Part shown: in pieces, positions 36,965 through 43,349 of the stretch
How positions within the stretch are numbered: position 1 is the first letter of the stretch
Layout: each line of letters opens with the position of its first letter
Assembly (NCBI GenBank): GCA_016870915.1
Contig: VFZY01000027.1
Location: 1-43,349, forward strand
Direction of reading: 5' to 3'
Origin: Acidobacteriota bacterium
Lineage (GTDB): Bacteria; Acidobacteriota; Terriglobia; Bryobacterales; Bryobacteraceae
DNA length: 43,349 nt
Made by a program: the position numbers and the translations under genes
Notes under the pieces: model-generated
Databases searched by the model: none
What the model was told of the DNA's origin: nothing
Seen by the model: the letters and a program-made list of their open reading frames with translations, nothing else

Positions 36965-39073
36965 ATGGTGTGCCAGAATCTGTTGCTCGCCGCGCTGATA
37001 CCGGCGGCTTTGACGGCCCAGACGCAGAACGATTGGCCCGGACCGTTGGGAGACGCCGGCGGGCGGCGGTTTTCAACGCTCCGGCAGATCCACGCAGCGA
37101 ACGTTGCCGGGCTGAAACCGGCCTGGACGTTTCACACGGGCAAGGGCGGTTCCGAGGGTATTCCGGTGGTGGCCGGGGGCCGCATGTTCGTCGCCGCCGC
37201 GAACGGTGTTTTCGCCTTGAAGCCTGAATCGGGCGAGCTTCTCTGGTATTACGAAAGCACTGGTGTGGCGCTGCGGGGGCTGACGTATTGGCCCGGTGCG
37301 AGCGGAGTCCGGCCGCGGGTATTCGCCGGTGTTCGCCAGGGGAGTATGGTGGCGCTGGACGCCGAGACTGGAAAACCCGTGCCGGGCTTTGCCAATGAGG
37401 GCTTGCTGGACCTGAAGAAAGGTGTCCTGGATGGCCTGCCGGATGGCCGTCTGGCGCTGCAATCGCCGCCTATCGTCTACAAGGGCCTGGTGATTACCGG
37501 GAGTTCGAACGGCGAAGGCGCTCCGGCCGCGGGACCCTATGGTGATATCCGGGGTTGGGATGCGGGGACCGGCCGGCTTGTCTGGACCTTCCACACCGTT
37601 CCTCGCCCAGGTGAACCCGGTTACGAGACATGGCCGGAGGGGGCGTGGAAGAACCGCTCCGGCACCAATACCTGGGGGTTTTTTACCCTGGATGCGGCGC
37701 GAGGTGCTCTTTATGCTCCCATCGGGTCTCCCACGGCCGACTTCTATGGCGTCGACCGGCATGGCATGGGCCTGTATGGCAACAGTCTGGTGGCGCTGGA
37801 TGCGAGCACCGGCAAGCTGAAGTGGCACCAACAGTTAGTGCACCACGACATCTGGGATTATGACCCGGCCGCGCCCCCCGTGCTGTTCGATTCAGTGCAG
37901 GGCGGCCGGCGCATCCCAGCCGTGGCCCAGATCACCAAGATGGGGATCATGTTTTCCTACAACCGGGTGACCGGGCAGCCGCTGTTCGGCCAGGAAGAGC
38001 GCCATGTGCCCCAAAGCGTGGTGCCAGGGGAGAAAACGTGGCCCACGCAGCCGTTTCCACTGAAGCCGGCGCCGCTCGCCCGCATCTCGTTCAGCCTGCA
38101 TGAGATGTACAGCGAGTCGCCCGAGCACGCCAAGTTCTGCCGGGAGTTGTTTGAGGCCAACCGCATGACGATTGGTCCAATTTATTCGCCCATGCCTCTG
38201 GAGGGCAACGTTCTGACGTTTCCCAGCACGCTGGGGGGTGGAAACTGGGGCGGATTCGCTCACGATCCAGGGCTGGGTCTGCTGTTCACGAACATCATGA
38301 ATATCGGGCAGTGGGGCCACATGGAAAAGCGTATCGACCCAAAAACGGGGCAGGAAACCTACGTGCGGACCTCGGCCTATGGGCCCTATGCGCGTTTTTG
38401 GAACCGGGAGACGCGCGTGCCGTGCTCGAAGCCCCCGTTCGGAGAGATGGTGGCGGTGAATGCCAACACGGGCGAAATCGCCTGGCGCGTACCCTTGGGC
38501 CGGATCGAGAGCCTGGAGTCGATCGGCGTGCGAAACACGGGCACGCTGTCGCTGGGGGGCGGCATTGCCACGGCGGGCGGGTTGGTGTTCATCGCGGCCA
38601 CCAACGACGCCTACTTCCGGGCATTCGAATCGAAGAGCGGGCGGTTGTTGTGGGAGCACAAGATCGACGCCAACGGACACACCATTCCAGTGACATACCA
38701 GGGCAATGACGGGCGGCAGTACGTGGTGGTGCATGCCGGCGGAGGCGGGGCCTACTTTGGGGGCGCTCCGGGCGACAGCATTCAGGCTTTCGCCCTGCCC
38801 GGCGGGCCGCCGTTCAAGGAGACCACGGCGCCGATTCACCTGCGCTTTCCGGTGTCGAAACAGGTGTCGCTGCCGGAAGGCGAGACTGCGGCGCTGGTGC
38901 GGACCTCCTGCTCCGGGACGTGCCACAACCTGGAGGTGATCTCTTCGCAAAAACGAACCCGGGCCGAATGGGTCCGGATTCTTGACGCCATGGCCGCGCG
39001 CGGGGCGCGCGTGCCGGAGGGGCAGTCGGCCGCGGTGGTCGATTATCTGGCAAGGCACTTCGGGCGGCCTTAG
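36965..39073 (+). CDS. PQQ-dependent dehydrogenase with a C-terminal heme-like motif
   Basis: About 702 residues with a signal peptide (NLLLAALIPAALTAQ), periplasmic; a GTG at 36962 is also in frame. The PQQ propeller runs from about 25 to 620, with repeats such as LKPESGELLWYY, LDASTGKLKWHQ and FESKSGRLLWEH. The active-site segment LVHHDIWDYDPAAPPV carries Asp298 and Asp300, resembling the glucose-dehydrogenase-like branch. A C-terminal region has CSGTCHNLEVI near 649-654, a cytochrome-c-like site with three rather than two residues between the cysteines, and then RTRAEWVRILDAMAARGA. Probably an alcohol or sugar oxidase delivering electrons to a cytochrome. The box TACAAT suggests its own leaderless transcript. 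Confidence 0.88.
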   Translation: MVCQNLLLAALIPAALTAQTQNDWPGPLGDAGGRRFSTLRQIHAANVAGLKPAWTFHTGKGGSEGIPVVAGGRMFVAAANGVFALKPESGELLWYYESTGVALRGLTYWPGASGVRPRVFAGVRQGSMVALDAETGKPVPGFANEGLLDLKKGVLDGLPDGRLALQSPPIVYKGLVITGSSNGEGAPAAGPYGDIRGWDAGTGRLVWTFHTVPRPGEPGYETWPEGAWKNRSGTNTWGFFTLDAARGALYAPIGSPTADFYGVDRHGMGLYGNSLVALDASTGKLKWHQQLVHHDIWDYDPAAPPVLFDSVQGGRRIPAVAQITKMGIMFSYNRVTGQPLFGQEERHVPQSVVPGEKTWPTQPFPLKPAPLARISFSLHEMYSESPEHAKFCRELFEANRMTIGPIYSPMPLEGNVLTFPSTLGGGNWGGFAHDPGLGLLFTNIMNIGQWGHMEKRIDPKTGQETYVRTSAYGPYARFWNRETRVPCSKPPFGEMVAVNANTGEIAWRVPLGRIESLESIGVRNTGTLSLGGGIATAGGLVFIAATNDAYFRAFESKSGRLLWEHKIDANGHTIPVTYQGNDGRQYVVVHAGGGGAYFGGAPGDSIQAFALPGGPPFKETTAPIHLRFPVSKQVSLPEGETAALVRTSCSGTCHNLEVISSQKRTRAEWVRILDAMAARGARVPEGQSAAVVDYLARHFGRP

Positions 39074-39078
39074 AGTCC

Positions 39079-39400
39079 ATGGGAACGATTTTTCTGCTGA
39101 TTGCCTCGAACGCCTTCATGACAGTGGCCTGGTACGGCCACCTGAAACTGCGTTCCGTTCCGCTCTGGCAGGCGATTCTGGCCAGTTGGGGGATCGCGTT
39201 CTTTGAGTACTGCCTGATGGTGCCGGCCAACCGGATGGGCTACGGGACGTTCAGCGCCTATCAACTGAAAATCATCCAGGAAGTGATCACGCTCAGCGTG
39301 TTCGTCGCTTTCGCGCTGCTCTATCTGGACGAGCGTCCGGGATGGAGCCATGCTCGGTTTCCTGGTGGGGGCGGTGTACTTCGGGTTTTCAAAGGGCTGA
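39079..39400 (+). CDS. DUF486 (DMT-type) small membrane protein, frameshifted
   Basis: A four-helix membrane protein of the DUF486 family, related to drug/metabolite transporters. The first frame has the family signature: LLIASNAFMTVAWYGHLK, ILASWGIAFFEYCLMVPANR and QLKIIQEVITLSVFVAFALL. After ERPGWSH the frame is wrong. The expected last helix MLGFLVGAVYFGFSKG sits in another frame, ending at TGA 39398-39400. Loss of two bases (CA in CACATG) near 39349-39351 explains this and keeps the family's WxHxxGF spacing; one extra base is an alternative. The uncorrected frame runs on to 39441. It lies five bases after the PQQ dehydrogenase stop. Confidence 0.82.
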
Positions 39401-39520
39401 AGCGGCTGAAGCGGCCCTCAACCGGCGGCAGGCACGGGTGAGTCTGCCCCACCTGACGAACGCGCCGGTATGGCAGCCAGGATCGTGCATCTCGTTGAGA
39501 CGGATGATGGAGGGCTGGAG

Positions 39521-41863
39521 CTAATGGCCGCACCCGGCAACCTGGCGGCGTAACTCCGCCACGGCTTGGCGTTCTGACGGACGGAGCTGCCCGTCGCGAT
39601 CCATCAGGTTGTAGACGGCGGAAGCGGAACCCCAAGCTGCACAGGCTTGCCTCTTGTTGCCGGCGGCGGACTCGGCGCCGCCCACCCCTCGCAGCGACAT
39701 CGCCAGATTGGACCGGTATTGCGGATGACGGGCATCCAGCGTTTGCAGGAACTGGCTGGCGCGAAGGGCCTCCTTGTACGCAAGAAGGGCTTCCCGGGGG
39801 TTCTTCATCCGCATCAACACATTCCCTACGCGGCCGGACGCATAGACCACCCGATCCTGAAGCCGGGCGTCGGCCGGATCGGCATGGGCCAGACGTTGCC
39901 GGATGGCGAGCGCCTTGCGATAGTTCGCCAGGGCCTCCGGCAATCGGTTCCGTTGCTGATGGTATGAGCCGTTCTGGCTGTAGTCGAAGGACAGGTCCAA
40001 TTGAGCCTCGGCATCGTTCGGCATGGCAGCCACACGGGCGGTATCGATCTCTTCGGCGCGGCGCAAGTGCGGCGCGGCCCGCTCATCCGGGTTCTCCACC
40101 AACACGGCGGCGATGTACTTGTGAACCAGCGCCACGTCGCGCTGCCGGCCTGGGTCGGCAGGCTTCGCGGCCAGGAGTTCCTCGGAGATAGCCAAGGCCT
40201 TGTAACGGACATCCAGGTTGCTACCATCCACGTCGCCCAGGTTGCTGTAGGCGCCGGCAAGGCTCCGCCGGTTTGTATCGGTGGGCTCACGCTGAACCAG
40301 GGACTCCATCAGCGTCACCGCCTGGCGGGCCGCCTGCCGGGCTTCCTCCCCCTGACGGAGAAAGGCCAGAACAAGGGCCATGTGGCGGCAGGTCAGCGCC
40401 AGTCCCAAGACCGCGTCGCGATCACCGGGACCGGCTCGCAACGCGCCGTCGAACAGGAGGCGCGCCTTGCGGAAGCTGGCAATCGCGCCGTTCGGGTCGC
40501 CCAGGTTGGCCTGGGATTGAAGGCCCAGCACATCCCCCAGTTTCAAGTAAGCCTTGGCCAGTTCTACTTGCAAGCCGCGGTCGTCGCCGGCGTCGCGTGC
40601 CAACCTATCGAGATATTGGAGCGCATTGGCAACGATCAATCTACGGGCCGCCGTGGATGCGGGCAGCGCGGCCACCGCGTCGTGAATTTCGAACACCACG
40701 GCATGTGCCAGTTGCCGCACATCGTTGAACCGGCGATTCGCCGCTTGCGACTGGCGCACTGTGATCGCGGCGGATGCAGCCAGCAGAATCGCCACGGCCA
40801 GGGCGATTGCCACGGCCAGTCTGTTACGCGCCAGAAAGGTGCTGAAGACGTACCACAGAGCCCCTCGGCGGGCCTCGACAGGGCGCTTCGACTGGTACCG
40901 GCGGACATCGAGCGCCAGACCCTCGGCCGAAGAATAGCGCTCCGCCGGGTCCGTCCGTACGGCTTTCGCAATGATCGCGTCGAGATCGGCCGAACCGGTT
41001 TGCGGCCTGTGGCGTGGATCGTCGCAAACGATGTGAATGATCTCGTCAAAGTTCTTGCCCGTCAGGTCATAGAGCCGCCGTCCGGTGAGCAGTTCGTGCA
41101 GTAGCAAGCCGAGAGAGTAGATGTCGCTCATGATTGAGATATGCCCGCCGCGAATCTGCTCCGGGCTGGCGTACTCAGGGGTCATGGCGGGGATCAGCGT
41201 GACGCCGGCCGGCCGCTCCGCCGGCGTGAGGATCTTGGCGATACCGAAGTCCAGAAGTTTTGGGGCGCCGCCCGTAGTGACCAGGATGTTCGCGGGCTTC
41301 AGATCCCGGTGAACCACCAGGTTCTGGTGAGCGTAATGCACGGCGGCGCAGATTTCCCGGAACAGGCGCAAGCGTTCCGCGACGGTACGCCCGCGGCAGA
41401 ACTCGTCGATTGGCACGCCGTCCACGTACTCCATGACGATGTAGGGCAGGCCGGAAGGCGTGACGCCGCCGTCGAGTAATCGGGCGATGTTGGGTTGCGA
41501 TAAGCGCGCCAGGATCTGGCACTCGTCCAGAAACCGCCGGTAGAGCGTGGCCGATCCGGCGACGCTCCAAAGCTTGACCGCTACCTGCTGTTCGAATTGG
41601 CCGTCGTGGCGCTCGGCGCGGTAGACGGCACCCATCCCGCCGCGGCCGATCTCCGCAATGAGGCGATAGGGGCCAACGACGTCCGGAACCGGCTCCATGA
41701 AAGCGCCAGCGCGGCGATGCGCGGCAAGAAGCGACTCCACTTCCGTTCGCAACTCTGGCCGGCCCGCGCAGGCGCCGGCCAGATAGGCGTCCAGGCTTTC
41801 GGGCGGGAGATCCACCGCCGCCGCGAACGTCTGCTGCACGATCTGCCAATGGCTGGAATCCAC
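39521..41863 (-). CDS. transmembrane serine/threonine protein kinase with TPR-like C-terminus
   Basis: A 780-residue Hanks-type kinase. The glycine loop is EIGRGGMGAVY at 71-81, Lys97 in VAVKLWS binds ATP, the catalytic loop is HRDLKPAN at 185-192 and DFG is at 205-207; all key residues are present. A single membrane helix lies at about 347-369. The remaining 400 residues, expected outside the cytoplasm, are helical with TPR-like repeats (AYLKLGDVLGLQSQ, ALANYRKALAIRQRL, ALLAYKEALRASQFL). It begins with GTG four bases after the ECF sigma stop, so the two are coupled. This pairing is common in acidobacteria; the kinase may control the sigma factor. Confidence 0.92.
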   Translation of the reverse strand: MDSSHWQIVQQTFAAAVDLPPESLDAYLAGACAGRPELRTEVESLLAAHRRAGAFMEPVPDVVGPYRLIAEIGRGGMGAVYRAERHDGQFEQQVAVKLWSVAGSATLYRRFLDECQILARLSQPNIARLLDGGVTPSGLPYIVMEYVDGVPIDEFCRGRTVAERLRLFREICAAVHYAHQNLVVHRDLKPANILVTTGGAPKLLDFGIAKILTPAERPAGVTLIPAMTPEYASPEQIRGGHISIMSDIYSLGLLLHELLTGRRLYDLTGKNFDEIIHIVCDDPRHRPQTGSADLDAIIAKAVRTDPAERYSSAEGLALDVRRYQSKRPVEARRGALWYVFSTFLARNRLAVAIALAVAILLAASAAITVRQSQAANRRFNDVRQLAHAVVFEIHDAVAALPASTAARRLIVANALQYLDRLARDAGDDRGLQVELAKAYLKLGDVLGLQSQANLGDPNGAIASFRKARLLFDGALRAGPGDRDAVLGLALTCRHMALVLAFLRQGEEARQAARQAVTLMESLVQREPTDTNRRSLAGAYSNLGDVDGSNLDVRYKALAISEELLAAKPADPGRQRDVALVHKYIAAVLVENPDERAAPHLRRAEEIDTARVAAMPNDAEAQLDLSFDYSQNGSYHQQRNRLPEALANYRKALAIRQRLAHADPADARLQDRVVYASGRVGNVLMRMKNPREALLAYKEALRASQFLQTLDARHPQYRSNLAMSLRGVGGAESAAGNKRQACAAWGSASAVYNLMDRDGQLRPSERQAVAELRRQVAGCGH

Positions 41864-41867
41864 GCCG

Positions 41868-42422
41868 CTACCCGCCTAGATCACGATACAGCCAAGCCTT
41901 TGCAAATGTCCATTCCCGCTTAACGGTGGTGGGTGAGCAGCCGATTATGTCCGCCAGTTCGCCGATGGAGAGTCCGGCGAAGTACCGCAGTTCGACGATG
42001 CGGGCCTTTCTCTCATCCATGGCCGCCAACCGCGACAGGGACTCATCCAGCGCTTCCATGTCCCAGTCGCGCGGAGCGGGGATTGTGAGCGCCTCGTCCA
42101 GGCGTACTTGAGTTCCGCCACCGCCTCGCTTCGCGGCGGTGCGCCGCCGCGCGTGATCCACCAGAATGTGCCGGATGGCTTGGGCGGAGATCGCGAAAAA
42201 CTGAGCCCGATTCTGCCATCGGACGCCGTCCATGCGGACAAGGCGAAGGTAAGTCTCATGCACAAGGGCCGTGCACTGCAGGGTATGCCCCGGCCGCTCA
42301 TTGCGCAGGTAGCCCCGGGCGATGGCACGCAACTCGGTGTAAACCAGAGGGATCAGTTCCGCGATAGCCTCGCGGTCACCGGTGGCCCAACGTTCAAGGA
42401 GGCGCGTCAAGTCTCCGGGCAC
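41868..42422 (-). CDS. ECF-family RNA polymerase sigma factor (TIGR02999 type)
   Basis: A 184-residue sigma factor. Region 2 spans about 10-90 (LVYTELRAIARGYLRNE, AQFFAISAQAIRHILVDHAR) and region 4 about 125-180, with the helix-turn-helix YFAGLSIGELADIIGCSPTTVKREW (shown in the family as the DNA-binding end). Sequence style and the linked kinase match the TIGR02999 group abundant in acidobacteria and planctomycetes. No anti-sigma gene is adjacent; control through the kinase is an inference. The start is GTG, with TAAGAT exactly six bases upstream. Confidence 0.9.
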   Translation of the reverse strand: MPGDLTRLLERWATGDREAIAELIPLVYTELRAIARGYLRNERPGHTLQCTALVHETYLRLVRMDGVRWQNRAQFFAISAQAIRHILVDHARRRTAAKRGGGGTQVRLDEALTIPAPRDWDMEALDESLSRLAAMDERKARIVELRYFAGLSIGELADIIGCSPTTVKREWTFAKAWLYRDLGG

Positions 42423-42428
42423 TTCCCT

Positions 42429-42434
42429 ATCTTA
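42429..42434 (-). promoter_or_regulatory. -10-like box TAAGAT six bases before the ECF sigma start
   Basis: Minus-strand TAAGAT, then AGGGAA, then the GTG at 42422. The spacing fits a leaderless mRNA; AGGGAA could alternatively act as a poorly placed ribosome site. Confidence 0.45.
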
Positions 42435-42502
42435 ACCGGCATCTCGCGGCACGGGCGACGAAAAAATGGTCCGATCCGGGCCCGGACTGCGCCCGTACTG
42501 GC

Positions 42503-42508
42503 AGGAGG
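42503..42508 (+). promoter_or_regulatory. strong ribosome binding site of the right-edge gene
   Basis: AGGAGG five bases before the GTG at 42514. This is the strongest Shine-Dalgarno site I see in the window and it fixes the start of a gene that has no stop in the window. Confidence 0.7.
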
Positions 42509-42513
42509 ATTTT

Positions 42514-43349
42514 GTGAAACAACAGCTAACCCTAATCGAATTCTTGAACATCACGCGGAAAACCGGCCCGCTCCGGCTTCCGGCAAGCCATGGGCTTCGG
42601 AAGGCATGGAGCCGCGGCGGAGGGGCCTTTTCGATCCTGTTCCTGGCCGCGATGTGCTCCCAGGCGACGGTGATTACAACTCAGCATGGCCTCTCCATTG
42701 TGGAAATCGCGGGTAGGCCGGACCAAGTGTCGTTCGAAACGGTAATCGATGGCCGTGTCTCGGTGTCCGAGACGTCGGGTAGCCTGGCAACCCCGGAGGC
42801 CAGAACCGCGGCACGTTCCAGCGCCCAGGAAATGGCCGCCAATGCACGCATTGACGACAAGCTTAGGAACAGCAGGACGCATTTCGTCGACGTTTCCAGC
42901 GAAGCAGGCTACACAGTCAGAGTTCTGCCCGACACAGCCTTCATGCGCAGAGCGATGATCGACTTCGTGCTGCCAGAGAGTTTTCTGGAGATCACCACCA
43001 CGGCGGAGGTGCCATTCGAGGAATTGACCACACTCCTCGGGGCCGAGATCCTAGTCTGCTTCGTCACGACGTGCCCCGGCGATACGACGGCATTTCTGTT
43101 TCAGGCCAGCCTTACGGCATCCCACCGTGATTTCCGGTGGGCTGCCAATGCCACCGGACTTCCTGGCCTGGATGTAACTCCGTTGAACAATCCAGTGCTG
43201 ACTGAGACGCCACCGCGCTTCTCTAGGAACTTGTTGAAATACGCTTCGCCGCGTCAGCATCGACGCGATCCGTTCGATCCGAACATCGCAAAACGGTGCG
43301 AAAAGGGAATTTTTGGGGCGCACTGCCCCGGCAACACCGCCGCGCGGTG
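42514..43349 (+). CDS. secreted protein of unknown function, 3' end outside the window
   Basis: An open frame of 278 codons from GTG 42514 to the window edge. A long basic N-terminus is followed by a hydrophobic run at about 35-52 (AFSILFLAAMCSQATVI), a late signal peptide or anchor. The rest is polar and beta-rich (GLSIVEIAGRPDQVSFETV, AMIDFVLPESFLEITTTAE), with an Ala/Ser-rich stretch (TAARSSAQEMAANA). It resembles acidobacterial PEP-CTERM-type surface proteins, but the C-terminus cannot be seen. From about codon 235 the sequence changes character and may be mobile-element DNA. It diverges from the ECF sigma/kinase pair, which could regulate it. Confidence 0.55.
   Translation, partial: MKQQLTLIEFLNITRKTGPLRLPASHGLRKAWSRGGGAFSILFLAAMCSQATVITTQHGLSIVEIAGRPDQVSFETVIDGRVSVSETSGSLATPEARTAARSSAQEMAANARIDDKLRNSRTHFVDVSSEAGYTVRVLPDTAFMRRAMIDFVLPESFLEITTTAEVPFEELTTLLGAEILVCFVTTCPGDTTAFLFQASLTASHRDFRWAANATGLPGLDVTPLNNPVLTETPPRFSRNLLKYASPRQHRRDPFDPNIAKRCEKGIFGAHCPGNTAAR
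43219..43349. mobile_element. possible edge of an insertion sequence
   Basis: From about 43219 (TAGGAACTTGTTGAAATACG) to the window end the base composition and codon pattern differ from the preceding gene. There is an A/T-rich run AAAAGGGAATTTTTGG and a start resembling IS termini. No transposase frame or second end is visible, so this is a suspicion only. Confidence 0.25.

Noticed and set aside
37892-39058. 388-codon minus-strand frame in the second PQQ dehydrogenase
   Set aside because: Antisense to clear propeller repeats and the heme-like motif.

Overview
The window is about 43 kb of GC-rich, densely coding bacterial DNA with about 35 genes. It carries no rRNA, tRNA or CRISPR array that I can see. 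The combination points to an acidobacterium of the Solibacter/Bryobacter type. The pointers are a PEP-CTERM protein, a TIGR02999-type ECF sigma factor beside a Ser/Thr kinase with TPRs, PQQ dehydrogenases with heme domains, Tat-exported sugar-isomerase-like proteins, FG-GAP, NHL and TolB-like propellers, and DUF6265. That assignment is inference from gene content, not from a marker gene.

Layout, left to right. Positions 1-292 are the 5' part of an IS1380-type transposase (minus strand). A membrane protein, possibly cut at its 5' end by the IS, is followed by a tightly packed PhyH-type dioxygenase and a Tat-type TIM-barrel glycosidase-like protein. Next come arginine decarboxylase (speA) and, convergent to it, a 1268-residue multi-pass membrane protein with large extracytoplasmic segments and a degenerate NTPase-like region. 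A stand-alone MEMO1/AmmeMemoRadiSam-B protein diverges from an AraC-type regulator. Then follow a DUF6265 protein, a DinG-like helicase, an FG-GAP protein, a TolB-like propeller, a GT39-like membrane protein and a DinB-fold protein.

Positions 18-22 kb are a nitrogen-sensing block, amt-glnB-glnD, in which amt carries a frameshift. Convergent to it is a minus-strand run: M14 carboxypeptidase, a TIM-barrel isomerase-like protein and selB, which implies selenocysteine use in this genome. Another minus-strand unit is M19 peptidase-like, prmC and DNA polymerase IV. It is followed by a PEP-CTERM gene whose leader contains a strong intrinsic-terminator structure. Positions 32-39 kb hold an NHL propeller, a PQQ dehydrogenase with two N-terminal heme motifs, a frameshifted FkbM methyltransferase, a second PQQ dehydrogenase with an odd C-terminal heme motif, and a frameshifted DUF486 protein. 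The right end has an ECF sigma/protein kinase pair divergent from a secreted protein that runs off the window, possibly interrupted by another mobile element.

Three themes cut across the window. (1) At least six genes have a TANNNT box exactly six bases upstream of the start codon, the spacing expected of leaderless mRNAs. (2) Three conserved genes (amt, fkbM-like, DUF486) are broken by one- or two-base indels, which means sequence errors or real decay. (3) Many products are predicted to be exported or periplasmic: propellers, peptidases, quinoproteins and cytochromes.
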